From Pseudomonas oryzihabitans NBRC 102199 (GTDB taxonomy: Bacteria > Pseudomonadota > Gammaproteobacteria > Pseudomonadales > Pseudomonadaceae), in contig NZ_BBIT01000013.1 of assembly GCF_000730625.1 (NCBI RefSeq), positions 124,001 to 188,000 on the forward strand: a DNA stretch of 64,000 nucleotides. Direction: 5' to 3'. Positions 9,253 through 23,976 of the stretch are shown piece after piece. A model generated the notes under the pieces. That model was not told the DNA's origin. It did not search any database and worked only from the letters and a program-made list of their open reading frames with translations. Position 1 is the first letter of the stretch, and every line of letters starts with the position of its first letter. A program made the position numbers and the translations under genes.

Positions 9253-11502
9253 ATGGGCGGGGCGAGCACTGTGAACACTACTATCGCGGGACGACTGGGG
9301 CTGGGCCTGGCCCTGCTGCTGAGCAGCCTGGCCGGCCAGGCTCTGGCAGCCGATCTGCAGGCCTTGAACGTCGCCTCCCTGCCCGGGGATCGCATCGAAC
9401 TCAAGCTGACCTTCGATCAGCCGGTGCCGGTGCCCAAGGGCTACACCATCGAGCAGCCGGCGCGCATCGCCCTGGATCTGCCCGGCGTTGCCAACAAGCT
9501 CGGTACCAAGAGCCGTGAGCTGGGCAATGGCAATGCCCGCAGCGTGACGGTGGTCGAGGCGGGCAACCGCACCCGCCTGATCATCAATCTCACCAATCTG
9601 GCCAGCTACGACACCCGGGCCGACGGTCGCAACCTGTTCGTCACCATCGGGGGCACCGCCGGTCGCCAGACCGCCAGCGCCCAGGCCAACCTGACGCCCA
9701 ACCTGCCGCGCGCCGCTGCGCCGACCACCGTGACCGCGCCGTCGTCCGCTCCCTTGCCCGGCGCGATCGCCCGCACGCCGCTGCCGCCGACCCAGGCCAC
9801 CTCTACCGTGGCGGCCATGACCGCGCCGCGGCCGCAATTGCGCGGCAAGGCGATCCGCCATATCGATTTCCAGCGTGGGCCCCAGGGCGAGGGCAACGTG
9901 GTCATCGACCTGAGCGAGACCGGCATCAATCCGGACATCCAGGAGCAGGGCGGCAAGATTCGCCTGACCTTTGCCGGTACCCAGCTGCCTGAAGAGCTGC
10001 GGGTACGGCTGGACGTCAAGGATTTCGCCACCCCGGTGCAGTTCGTCAACGCCTCCGCTGACAGCGGCGGGGCGTCCATCGTCATCGAGCCGACCGGTAC
10101 CTACGACTACCTGGCCTACCAGACCAACAACCGTCTGACCCTGAGCGTCAAGCCGCTCACCACCGAGGAAAAGGAAAAGCGCGCAGCCGATCGCTTCACC
10201 TATACCGGCGAGAAGCTGTCGCTGAACTTCCAGGACATCGATGTCCGCTCGGTGCTGCAGCTGATCGCCGACTTCACCAATCTCAACCTGGTGGCGAGCG
10301 ACACCGTGCAGGGCAACATCACCCTGCGCCTGCAGAACGTGCCCTGGGACCAGGCGCTGGATCTGATCCTCAAGACCAAGGGGCTGGACAAGCGCCAGAT
10401 CGGCAACGTGCTGCTGGTGGCCCCGGCCGACGAGATCGCCGCCCGCGAACGTCAGGAGCTGGAGTCCCAGAAGCAAATCCAGCAACTGGCCCCCTTGCGT
10501 CGCGATCTGATCCAGGTCAACTACGCCAAGGCCGCCGACATCGCCAAGCTGTTCCAGTCGGTGACCAGTGCCGACAAGACCGCCGACGAGCGTGGTTCCA
10601 TCTCGGTGGACGAACGCACCAACAGCATCATCGCCTACCAGACCCAGAATCGCCTGGACGAACTACGCCGCATCGTCTCCCAGCTGGACATCCCGGTGCG
10701 CCAGGTAATGATCGAGGCGCGCCTGGTGGAGGCCAACGTCGACTACAGCAAGCAGCTGGGCGTGCGCTGGGGCGGTAACGCCAGTTCGGGCAACTTCGCG
10801 GTCTATGGCAAGGACGGCGCCACCACGGTCGACCCCACTACCGGTCAGGCCTTCCTGCCGGGTACCAGTACCGTGGGTAACTTCACCTCGACCAACGGCG
10901 TCGCGCCCACGCCTTTCGTCGACATGGGCGTTTCCGGCAGCACCTCGGGCATCGGCATCGGCTTCATGGTCGGTGGCAAGATGCTCGACCTGCAGCTGTC
11001 GGCCCTGCAGTCCAGTGGCAATGGCGAGATCATCTCCCAGCCCAAGGTGGTGACCTCGGACAAGGAGACCGCCAAGATCCTGCGCGGTACCGAGATCCCC
11101 TACCAGGAAGCCAGCTCCAGCGGTGCCACCAGCACCAGCTTCAAGCAGGCCGCCCTGTCGCTGGAGGTCACACCGCAGATTACCCCGGACAACCGCATCA
11201 TCATGGAGGTCAAGGTCAACAAGGATGCCCCTGACTACCAGAATGCACTCAACGGCGTACCGCCGATCAGCAAGAACGAGGTCAATGCCAAGGTACTGGT
11301 GAGCGATGGCGAGACCATCGTACTGGGCGGGGTGTTCTCCAACACCCAGACCAAGTCCACCACCAAGGTGCCGATGCTGGGCGACATTCCCTATGTCGGC
11401 CGACTGTTCCGCCGGGATTCGGTCACCGACAGCAAAGTCGAGCTGCTGATCTTCCTCACGCCGCGTATCATGAACAACCAGGCGATAGCGGTTGGTCGAT
11501 GA
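9253..11502 (+). CDS. pilQ: Type IV pilus secretin PilQ
   Basis: PilQ forms the outer-membrane channel for the pilus fibre. The 749-residue precursor has a signal peptide ending at LAA-D, two AMIN domains (about residues 30-110 and 195-300) that bind peptidoglycan, N0/secretin-STN (about 325-390), an N1/NolW domain (about 415-485) and the secretin barrel (about 560-745) with the signature VPMLGDIPYVGRLFR. I give the ATG at 9253, which abuts the pilP stop; the GTG at 9271 is an alternative and would give an N-terminus closer to the usual PilQ length. The stretch at residues about 150-195 between AMIN domains is Ala/Pro/Thr-rich and likely disordered. Last pil gene of the operon. Confidence 0.95.
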   Translation: MGGASTVNTTIAGRLGLGLALLLSSLAGQALAADLQALNVASLPGDRIELKLTFDQPVPVPKGYTIEQPARIALDLPGVANKLGTKSRELGNGNARSVTVVEAGNRTRLIINLTNLASYDTRADGRNLFVTIGGTAGRQTASAQANLTPNLPRAAAPTTVTAPSSAPLPGAIARTPLPPTQATSTVAAMTAPRPQLRGKAIRHIDFQRGPQGEGNVVIDLSETGINPDIQEQGGKIRLTFAGTQLPEELRVRLDVKDFATPVQFVNASADSGGASIVIEPTGTYDYLAYQTNNRLTLSVKPLTTEEKEKRAADRFTYTGEKLSLNFQDIDVRSVLQLIADFTNLNLVASDTVQGNITLRLQNVPWDQALDLILKTKGLDKRQIGNVLLVAPADEIAARERQELESQKQIQQLAPLRRDLIQVNYAKAADIAKLFQSVTSADKTADERGSISVDERTNSIIAYQTQNRLDELRRIVSQLDIPVRQVMIEARLVEANVDYSKQLGVRWGGNASSGNFAVYGKDGATTVDPTTGQAFLPGTSTVGNFTSTNGVAPTPFVDMGVSGSTSGIGIGFMVGGKMLDLQLSALQSSGNGEIISQPKVVTSDKETAKILRGTEIPYQEASSSGATSTSFKQAALSLEVTPQITPDNRIIMEVKVNKDAPDYQNALNGVPPISKNEVNAKVLVSDGETIVLGGVFSNTQTKSTTKVPMLGDIPYVGRLFRRDSVTDSKVELLIFLTPRIMNNQAIAVGR

Positions 11503-11507
11503 CATAA

Positions 11508-12026
11508 GTGCGTAATCTGTTTCTCGTAGGACCGATGGGCTCGGGCAAGAGCACCATCGGCCGGCTCCTGGCGAAGGAATTGCGGCTGCCGTTCAAGGAT
11601 TCCGACAAGGTAATCGAAGAACGTACCGGTGCCGACATCCCCTGGATCTTCGATGTGGAAGGCGAGCAGGGCTTTCGCGAGCGCGAACGCGCCGCGATCG
11701 CCGAGCTGTGCGCGGAAAACGGCCTGGTGATGGCCACCGGCGGTGGCGCCGTGCTGCGCGAGGACAATCGCCAGGCGCTCAAGCGCGGTGGGCGGGTCAT
11801 CTATCTGCATGCCTCCATCGAGCAGCAGATCGAGCGCACCTCCCGCGATCGCAATCGCCCGCTCCTGCAGACCGCCGATCCCGCGGCGGTGCTTCGCACT
11901 CTCATGGCCATGCGCGATCCGCTGTACCGCGAAATCGCCGACATCATCATCGAGACCGACGAGCGGCCGCCCCGGCTGGTCGTACTGCAGATACTCGACC
12001 GTCTGAAAGCCCTGGCACCGCATTAA
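11508..12026 (+). CDS. aroK: Shikimate kinase I
   Basis: Phosphorylates shikimate to shikimate 3-phosphate, the fifth step of the aromatic amino acid pathway. The 172-residue protein starts at GTG 11508, five bases after the pilQ stop, with [21 protein letters not shown] containing the Walker A loop. The shikimate-binding residues appear in [13 protein letters not shown] and in [10 protein letters not shown], and the lid arginine in RDRNRPLL. It is probably cotranscribed with pilMNOPQ and aroB, the usual Pseudomonas arrangement. Confidence 0.95.
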   Translation: MRNLFLVGPMGSGKSTIGRLLAKELRLPFKDSDKVIEERTGADIPWIFDVEGEQGFRERERAAIAELCAENGLVMATGGGAVLREDNRQALKRGGRVIYLHASIEQQIERTSRDRNRPLLQTADPAAVLRTLMAMRDPLYREIADIIIETDERPPRLVVLQILDRLKALAPH

Positions 12027-12078
12027 AGCCGCAGGCGTTCTGCGCTATGCTAGGCGCCCTTTGAATCAAGGTGACGGC

Positions 12079-13173
12079 ATGCGGACTCTTCACGTCGAGC
12101 TCGGTGAGCGCAGCTACCCGATCTACATCGGCCAGGGCCTTCTGGATCAGCCGGAATGCTTCCTGCCCCATCTCGCCGGGCGCAAGGTGGCGATCGTCAC
12201 CAACGAAACCATCGCGCCGCTCTATCTGGAGCGCCTGCTGCGCACCCTGGGCGATCGCCAGGTCAGCTCGATCGTGCTGCCCGATGGCGAGGCGCACAAG
12301 AACTGGGAAACCCTGCAGCTGATCTTCGACGGTCTGCTGCAGGATCGTCATGATCGCAAGACCACCCTCATCGCCCTTGGTGGCGGGGTGGTCGGCGACA
12401 TGGGCGGGTTCGCCGCGGCCTGTTATCAGCGCGGGGTGGACTTCATCCAGGTGCCGACCACGCTGCTGTCCCAGGTCGATTCCTCGGTGGGCGGCAAGAC
12501 CGGCATCAACCACCCGCTGGGCAAGAACATGATCGGCGCCTTCTACCAGCCCAAGGCCGTGGTCATCGACACCGCCAGCCTGGCGACCCTGCCGGCGCGT
12601 GAACTGTCGGCGGGTCTGGCCGAGGTCATCAAGTACGGTCTGATCTGTGATGAGCCCTTCCTCGGCTGGCTCGAGGAGCATGTCGAGGCGCTCTTGGCGC
12701 TGGACCAGCAGGCACTCACCGAAGCCATCGAGCGCTCCTGCGCGGCCAAGGCCCAGGTGGTCGGCAGCGACGAGCGCGAGTCGGGTCTGCGGGCGATCCT
12801 CAACCTGGGGCATACCTTCGGCCACGCCATCGAGACCCACCAGGGCTATGGCGTCTGGCTGCACGGCGAAGCGGTTTCCGCCGGCATGGTCATGGCGCTG
12901 CAGATGTCCCTGCTGCTGGGCTGGCTCACGGCCGCCCAGCGCGACCGCGCCCTGCGCCTGCTGGTCCGGGCCGGGCTTCCCGTGGTACCGCCGGCCGACA
13001 TGCAGCCGGCCGATTTCGAACGCCTCATGGCGGTGGACAAGAAGGTCCTGGATGGACAACTCCGGCTGGTACTGCTCAGTGATTTGGGCCAGGCCGTGGT
13101 GACCGCCGACTTCGCCCGCGACATTCTCGAGCAGACGCTGCGTACCGATTACCAAGCGCTGACCGCCCAGTAA
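12079..13173 (+). CDS. aroB: 3-dehydroquinate synthase
   Basis: Converts DAHP to 3-dehydroquinate, the second step of the shikimate pathway, using NAD+ and a divalent metal. The 364-residue protein starts at ATG 12079, which has a good Shine-Dalgarno (AAGGTG) and begins [18 protein letters not shown]; upstream in-frame codons do not look like AroB. Key signatures are the NAD-binding [30 protein letters not shown] and the metal ligands in LAEVIKYG and [12 protein letters not shown] plus a later LHGEAVS. It follows aroK by 52 bases. Confidence 0.96.
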   Translation: MRTLHVELGERSYPIYIGQGLLDQPECFLPHLAGRKVAIVTNETIAPLYLERLLRTLGDRQVSSIVLPDGEAHKNWETLQLIFDGLLQDRHDRKTTLIALGGGVVGDMGGFAAACYQRGVDFIQVPTTLLSQVDSSVGGKTGINHPLGKNMIGAFYQPKAVVIDTASLATLPARELSAGLAEVIKYGLICDEPFLGWLEEHVEALLALDQQALTEAIERSCAAKAQVVGSDERESGLRAILNLGHTFGHAIETHQGYGVWLHGEAVSAGMVMALQMSLLLGWLTAAQRDRALRLLVRAGLPVVPPADMQPADFERLMAVDKKVLDGQLRLVLLSDLGQAVVTADFARDILEQTLRTDYQALTAQ

Positions 13174-13191
13174 GGAGAACAAGAGAGTCCC

Positions 13192-14790
13192 ATGTCCAAT
13201 CTGCACGCCGACGAAGCCTTCCTCGGTCACTATCAGTTCACTCACGACCCGTTCGCCGCCCGCGTTCCCGGTTTCAAATTCTTTCCGGCGCAGCGCAAGC
13301 CGGTGCTGGGTCAGTTGCATCACCTGGCCCGCTACAGCCAGTTGTTGCTGGTGGTCAGCGGTCCCGAGGGCAGCGGCAAGACGCTGCTGCGCCAGGCGCT
13401 GGCGGCCAGCACCAAGAAGGAAGCCGTGCACTGCGTGGTGATTTCCGCGCAGAACGGCGGCGACGCCCGCACCGTGCTGGCCCAGGTCGCCAAGGGCGTG
13501 GGCGCCGACAGCCAGACGCCGGCGGCCATTCTCGCGCAGGCGGCGGAAGTGCGCCTGGCGGGGCAGGAGGTCTACATCCTGGTGGATGACGCCGAGGCGC
13601 TGGCCACCCCCGCCCTGGAAGCCCTGCTGGAGCTGGCCGGTGGCGGCGAAAAGGAGCGTCTGCACGTCTTCCTGTTCGGCGAGGCGGAAGTGGTGATGCG
13701 CCTGGAGGACATCGCCCAGGGCGAAGAGCGCTATCACGCCATCGAATTGCTGCCCTACAGCGAAAGCGAGGCCGAGGAATATCTCGCCCAGCGCCTGGAA
13801 GGTGCCGGTCAGGGGCTGGAGATCTTTACCGACGAGCAACTCGCGACCATTCACCAGCGCTCCGGTGGCTGGCCCGGTCGGCTCAACGAGGAAGCCCGGG
13901 ATGTCCTGGTGGCCGGCATGACCGCCCGGCGCAAGAAGGCCGCTGCTCCGGCGAAGGGCTCGCGCAATCTGCTGGCGGCGCTGCCGCGCAAGCATCTGGT
14001 CATTCTCGGGGTGGTGGTGCTGGCAGTCGGCGCCGCGGCGCTGTCGCTCAAGGGCGGCAAGAGCGAAACCCCGGCGACCGGCACGGCCGGGCAGGACCTG
14101 CCCATGGGCGGCCAGAACACCGCGTCCGCCGGCAAGGACGCCCAGGGGGCGCCCATCCAGTTCGATGGCTCTTCCAAGCCGCTACCCCTGCCGCTGGTGG
14201 GCGAGTCGCAGCCGGTCATCCGCGAACCCCTGGCGGAAGCGGCGGGAGGGCGTCAGGCTGGTACCGCTGCTGGCAACGACATGGGTGCGGGTGGCGTACC
14301 GCCCACCGTGACCACCGACGCCCCGCCCATCAGTGACGAGGACGAACTGCCCAGCCGGACACCGACACGCACGCCAGCGCCCAGCGCGCCGGCAGTGGCC
14401 GCTCCGGCGCCCCGGCATACCGCACCTGCGCCGACCCCCGCGCCGGCACCGGCCAAGCCGGCCCCGGCTGCTGCCCCTGCGCACACCGGTAGCGCTGCGG
14501 CGGGCTGGTACGGCAGTCAGGCGGGCAGCAAGTACGCCTTGCAGGTGGTGGGCACCAGCACCGAAAAGGCTGCGCAGGACTTCATCGCCGCCCAGGCCGA
14601 CAGTGGCAACTTCCGCTATTTCAAGAAGAGCTACCAGGGCAAGGCGCTCTATGTGGTGACCTACGGCAACTTCGCCAATCGGGCGGCGGCCGAGGCGGCG
14701 GTCAAGCAGCTGCCGGCCAAGGTACAGGCCAGCAAGCCCTGGCCGCGGACCTTCGCCAGCATCCAGCAGGACATCGCCACCAGTCGCTGA
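13192..14790 (+). CDS. DamX-like SPOR-domain protein with N-terminal AAA module
   Basis: A 532-residue bitopic protein that in Pseudomonas follows aroB (PA5037 position). Residues about 10-250 are a cytoplasmic AAA/ExeA-like ATPase module with Walker A SGPEGSGKT (57-64) and a Walker B-like YILVDDAEAL. A transmembrane helix follows at about 267-285, then a long Pro/Ala-rich periplasmic linker and a C-terminal SPOR domain (about 450-525; YALQVVGTSTEKAA). SPOR domains bind denuded septal glycan, so a division-site role like that of E. coli DamX is inferred. Whether the ATPase module hydrolyses ATP is unknown. Starts 18 bases after aroB. Confidence 0.85.
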   Translation: MSNLHADEAFLGHYQFTHDPFAARVPGFKFFPAQRKPVLGQLHHLARYSQLLLVVSGPEGSGKTLLRQALAASTKKEAVHCVVISAQNGGDARTVLAQVAKGVGADSQTPAAILAQAAEVRLAGQEVYILVDDAEALATPALEALLELAGGGEKERLHVFLFGEAEVVMRLEDIAQGEERYHAIELLPYSESEAEEYLAQRLEGAGQGLEIFTDEQLATIHQRSGGWPGRLNEEARDVLVAGMTARRKKAAAPAKGSRNLLAALPRKHLVILGVVVLAVGAAALSLKGGKSETPATGTAGQDLPMGGQNTASAGKDAQGAPIQFDGSSKPLPLPLVGESQPVIREPLAEAAGGRQAGTAAGNDMGAGGVPPTVTTDAPPISDEDELPSRTPTRTPAPSAPAVAAPAPRHTAPAPTPAPAPAKPAPAAAPAHTGSAAAGWYGSQAGSKYALQVVGTSTEKAAQDFIAAQADSGNFRYFKKSYQGKALYVVTYGNFANRAAAEAAVKQLPAKVQASKPWPRTFASIQQDIATSR

Positions 14791-14810
14791 TTCTTGCCTG
14801 GCACGAAAAG

Positions 14811-14850
14811 AAAGCCCCGGCGCTATCACGAGAGTGACGCCGGGGCTTTC
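14811..14850 (+). terminator. Terminator after the pil-aro-damX-like operon
   Basis: AAAGCCCCGGCG (14811-14822) pairs perfectly with CGCCGGGGCTTT (14838-14849) around a 15-base loop, then a T-rich stretch. It closes the pilM-to-SPOR gene run. Confidence 0.85.
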
Positions 14851-14890
14851 TGTTTTGCGTCATCGAATTTTCATCAGGTGTCATCAGTGT

Positions 14891-14918
14891 TTGTCGTAAG
14901 CGATTTTTTCGCTACACT
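14891..14918 (+). promoter_or_regulatory. Promoter of gltBD with adjacent direct repeat
   Basis: TTGTCG (14891-14896), a 16-base spacer and TACACT (14913-14918) lie about 90 bases before gltB. Just upstream are two near-identical ten-base repeats (TCATCAGGTG at 14871 and TCATCAGTGT at 14881) abutting the -35, which could be an activator site. Confidence 0.55.
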
Positions 14919-15006
14919 GGTCAGCCTTTGACTGTCCGAAAAAAGTTCAAATAAGCGGACCGTTTTGTGATGCCTTCGCAATAACCTGATTGCCGGTGAG
15001 AGCGCT

Positions 15007-20965
<5,959 letters not shown>

Positions 20966-20985
20966 TACCCGACGGCTGGACAAGA

Positions 20986-21016
20986 GCCGACCGGCGCCAA
21001 GCCGGTCGGCTTTTTT
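20986..21016 (+). terminator. Terminator of gltBD
   Basis: GCCGACCGGC (20986-20995) pairs with GCCGGTCGGC (21001-21010) around a five-base loop, followed by T6. Confidence 0.92.
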
Positions 21017-21082
21017 CTTGGGCGTCATCCAGGGGCAGGGCTGCGTTCTGGTGCAGTGATGGCAGGTAAGTGCGCTGCGGAG

Positions 21083-21116
21083 CCTGTGCCAGAGCGCTTT
21101 CTGTGTCTGGCACAGG
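21083..21116. promoter_or_regulatory. Perfect 11-bp dyad upstream of cynS
   Basis: CCTGTGCCAGA (21083-21093) and its exact inverse TCTGGCACAGG (21106-21116) are separated by 12 bases. The dyad ends 39 bases before the cynS ATG. It could be a protein operator or an RNA hairpin; no poly-T follows, so it is not a simple terminator. The regulator is not identifiable here. Confidence 0.5.
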
Positions 21117-21155
21117 GTCTGCAAAGATCCCGGTTCTCTCCTGCGAGGTACTGCC

Positions 21156-21596
21156 ATGAACAAGCCCGAAATGACCGCCGCCATTCTCGCCGCCAAGCAG
21201 CGCCTGGGCCTGAGCTGGGCGGCGATCGCCGCCAGCCTGGAAATGTCGCCGGTCTGGACCACCTCTGCCTGCCTGGGCATGAACAGCATGGCGCCGGCGG
21301 TGGCGGAACGCCTGTGCCAGGTGCTGGAATTGCCGAGCGAGGTGTCCCTGGCGCTGCAAGCCTGTCCGCACAAGCAGTGGGACAAGGCCGTGCCCACCGA
21401 TCCGCTGATCTATCGTTTCTACGAGATGATCAATGTCTACGGCGATACCATCAAAACCCTGATCCATGAAGAGTTCGGCGACGGCATCATGAGTGCCATC
21501 GACTTCAGCATGGACATCTCGCGGGTGGCCGATCCCAAGGGCGACCGGGTGCAGATCGTGCTCAACGGCAAGTTCCTGCCCTACAAGAGCTGGTAA
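21156..21596 (+). CDS. cynS: Cyanate hydratase (cyanase)
   Basis: Cyanase converts cyanate and bicarbonate to ammonia and carbon dioxide. The 146-residue protein is slightly shorter than E. coli CynS (156). It has the N-terminal helical domain and the conserved C-terminal active-site domain. The family's catalytic Arg, Glu and Ser map to R87, E90 (YRFYEMINVYG) and S113 (GIMSAIDFSMD), with the same spacing as in E. coli. The gene stands alone between gltD and hemE, with its own terminator and an upstream dyad. No cynR regulator, cynT carbonic anhydrase or transporter is next to it, unlike the classical cyn operon. Start at ATG 21156 follows a GCGAGGT ribosome site. Confidence 0.95.
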   Translation: MNKPEMTAAILAAKQRLGLSWAAIAASLEMSPVWTTSACLGMNSMAPAVAERLCQVLELPSEVSLALQACPHKQWDKAVPTDPLIYRFYEMINVYGDTIKTLIHEEFGDGIMSAIDFSMDISRVADPKGDRVQIVLNGKFLPYKSW

Positions 21597-21615
21597 GCCG
21601 ATCGGTGCGATAGAC

Positions 21616-21644
21616 AAAAGGCACGCCCCGGTGCCGTGCCTTTT
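21616..21644 (+). terminator. Terminator of cynS
   Basis: AAAAGGCACG (21616-21625) pairs with CGTGCCTTTT (21635-21644). The stem itself supplies the A and T tracts. Confidence 0.8.
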
Positions 21645-21692
21645 GCCAGCCGCTTTGCGACAATGCCGGCACTTTTGCTGCCGGATGTCGCC

Positions 21693-22760
21693 ATGACTGC
21701 CCTGAAGAACGACCGTTTCCTGCGTGCCCTGCTCAAGCAGCCGGTGGATGTCACCCCGGTGTGGATGATGCGCCAGGCCGGACGCTATCTGCCCGAGTAC
21801 CGCGCCAGCCGGGCGCGTGCCGGGGACTTCATGAGTCTGTGCAAGAACCCGCAATTCGCCTGCGAGGTGACCCTGCAGCCGCTGGAGCGCTATCCGCTGG
21901 ATGCCGCCATCCTCTTTTCCGACATCCTCACCATCCCCGACGCCATGGGGCAGGGCCTCTACTTCGAGACCGGCGAGGGTCCGCGCTTTCGCAAGGTGAT
22001 CGACACCCCGGCCGACATCGAGGCGCTGCCGATCCCCGATGCCGAATCCGACCTGGGCTACGTCATGGACGCCGTGCGCACCATCCGCACGGCGCTGGAC
22101 GGGCGGGTACCCCTGATCGGCTTTTCCGGCAGCCCCTGGACCCTGGCCACCTACATGATCGAAGGCGGCTCCAGCAAGGATTTCCGCAAGGCCAAGGCCA
22201 TGCTCTACGACACCCCCGAGGCCCTGCACCTGCTGCTGGACAAGCTGGCCCAGGCGGTCACCGCCTACCTCAACGGCCAGATCCGCGCCGGCGCCCAGGC
22301 GGTACAGATCTTCGATACCTGGGGAGGCAACCTGTCCGCCGCGGCCTACCAGGAATTTTCCCTGGCCTACATGCGCAAGATCGTCGCCGGGCTGATCCGC
22401 GAGCATGAAGGACGCCGGGTGCCGGTGATCCTCTTCACCAAGAATGGCGGTCTCTGGCTGGAAAGCCTGGCCGACAGCGGCGCCGAGGCCCTGGGCCTGG
22501 ACTGGACCTGCGACATCGGTGAAGCCCGTCGGCGGGTCGGCAGCAAGGTCGCCCTGCAGGGCAACATGGACCCCAGCGTGCTCTACGCCAAGCCGGCGGC
22601 CATCCGCGCCGAGGTGGGGCGCATCCTGGAAAGCTATGGCCAGGGCAGCGGCCACGTCTTCAACCTCGGCCACGGCATCACCCCCGAGGTGGATCCGGCC
22701 CATGCCGGTGCCTTCATCGAAGCCGTGCACGAGTTGTCGGGGCGCTACCACCAGGGCTGA
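21693..22760 (+). CDS. hemE: Uroporphyrinogen decarboxylase
   Basis: Decarboxylates the four acetate side chains of uroporphyrinogen III to give coproporphyrinogen III in heme synthesis. The 355-residue protein shows both UroD signatures, [16 protein letters not shown] near the N-terminus and [17 protein letters not shown] near residue 140, with the catalytic aspartate in [13 protein letters not shown]. The ATG at 21693 is chosen because conserved sequence begins there; an in-frame ATG at 21636 would lie inside the cynS terminator. In PAO1 hemE follows gltD directly, so cynS is an insertion relative to that order. Confidence 0.96.
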   Translation: MTALKNDRFLRALLKQPVDVTPVWMMRQAGRYLPEYRASRARAGDFMSLCKNPQFACEVTLQPLERYPLDAAILFSDILTIPDAMGQGLYFETGEGPRFRKVIDTPADIEALPIPDAESDLGYVMDAVRTIRTALDGRVPLIGFSGSPWTLATYMIEGGSSKDFRKAKAMLYDTPEALHLLLDKLAQAVTAYLNGQIRAGAQAVQIFDTWGGNLSAAAYQEFSLAYMRKIVAGLIREHEGRRVPVILFTKNGGLWLESLADSGAEALGLDWTCDIGEARRRVGSKVALQGNMDPSVLYAKPAAIRAEVGRILESYGQGSGHVFNLGHGITPEVDPAHAGAFIEAVHELSGRYHQG

Positions 22761-22767
22761 TTGTGCC

Positions 22768-22788
22768 GGGATCGGCACGACCGATCCC
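22768..22788 (+). other. Terminator-like hairpin after hemE
   Basis: GGGATCGG (22768-22775) pairs with CCGATCCC (22781-22788) around a five-base loop, eight bases past the hemE stop. There is no T run, so it may stabilise the 3' end rather than terminate. Confidence 0.4.
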
Positions 22789-22852
22789 AAGTCGAGCGAG
22801 CGGGTCGTGGCCGGTTGCGGCATAGTCGGGGTTTTCCCGATGGAGCGCCGCC

Positions 22853-23866
22853 ATGGCCCAGATGACCCCGGAAGACCTGCAGCACCTGGCCGAAGAGGTG
22901 CTCGCGGCCCAAGGTTTCAGTCAGCCGCAGGGCGCGGCCATCGCCGCCATGATGGTCGCCGGCCAGCGTGACGACTGCGCCTCCCACGGCATCTATCGGC
23001 TGCTGGGCATCGTCAAGACGCTCAAGGCCGGCAAGGTGGTGCCCGATGCCGAGCCGACGGTAGAGGACGTGGCTCCGGCCATCGTCCGGGTCGATGCGGG
23101 TGGCGGCTTCTCCCCGCTGGCCTTCGAGGCGGGGCTGCCCCTGCTCGACGCCAAGGCGCGCAGCTGTGGCCTGGCAGCCCTGGCGATCAACAACTGCGTG
23201 CACTTCTCGGCGCTCTGGGTGGAGATGGAAGCCCTTACCGCCAGGGGCCTGGTGGCCCTGGCCTGCAATCCGACCCAGGCCTATGTCGCCCCGGCCGGTG
23301 GTCGTCGCCCGCTGTTCGGTACCAATCCCCTGGCCTTCGGCTGGCCGCGGCCCGAGGGTCCGCCCTTCGTCTTCGATTTCGCCACCAGCGCCGTGGCCCG
23401 CGGCGAAATCGAATTGCATCGTCGCGCAGGCAAGGCCCTGCCCGAGGGCTGGGGGGTGGATGCCGAGGGCGCGCCCAGCAACGATGCCCGCACCGTGCTG
23501 GAGGAGGGTGCCATGCTCACCTTTGGCGGTCACAAGGGCTCGGCGCTGTCGGCCATGATCGAATTGCTCGCCGGCCCGCTGATCGGCGATCTCACCAGTC
23601 CGGAGTCTTCCGCGGTCGACGCTGGTGCCGGCGGGCTGCCCTATCACGGCGAACTCATCCTGGCCTTCGATCCCCAGCGCTTTCTCGGCATCGCGGTAGC
23701 CGACTACCAGCAGCGCGCCGAGCAGCTGTTCGCCAGCATCGAAGCCCAGGGCGCCCGCCTGCCGTCGCAGCGTCGTTACCAGGCACGAGAACGCAATACC
23801 ACCCGTGGCTGGTTGGAGGTGCCCGACGAACTCCTGGCCGACGTCCGGGCGCTGCTGCCCGGCTGA
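22853..23866 (+). CDS. Ldh2-family cyclic imino-acid reductase (DpkA-like)
   Basis: The 337-residue product belongs to the malate/L-lactate dehydrogenase 2 family, whose Pseudomonas member DpkA reduces delta1-piperideine-2-carboxylate and delta1-pyrroline-2-carboxylate with NADPH, in D-lysine and D-proline catabolism. Family marks are [11 protein letters not shown] near residue 42 (the catalytic His), [36 protein letters not shown] and [16 protein letters not shown], and the late [19 protein letters not shown]. These resemble DpkA more than malate or ureidoglycolate dehydrogenases, but substrate is an inference. It sits between hemE and an MFS gene, with no other lysine or proline catabolic genes nearby. 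Confidence 0.75.
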   Translation: MAQMTPEDLQHLAEEVLAAQGFSQPQGAAIAAMMVAGQRDDCASHGIYRLLGIVKTLKAGKVVPDAEPTVEDVAPAIVRVDAGGGFSPLAFEAGLPLLDAKARSCGLAALAINNCVHFSALWVEMEALTARGLVALACNPTQAYVAPAGGRRPLFGTNPLAFGWPRPEGPPFVFDFATSAVARGEIELHRRAGKALPEGWGVDAEGAPSNDARTVLEEGAMLTFGGHKGSALSAMIELLAGPLIGDLTSPESSAVDAGAGGLPYHGELILAFDPQRFLGIAVADYQQRAEQLFASIEAQGARLPSQRRYQARERNTTRGWLEVPDELLADVRALLPG

Positions 23867-23976
23867 GCCAGGACGCGATCCGCATCACTTCGAAGAGGCT
23901 GCGCCAACGCAGTCTCTGAACCCCGCCCCGGACGCAGGGTCCACGACTGGCCCCCTTAGTGCCAGCCTGGGTCTTC

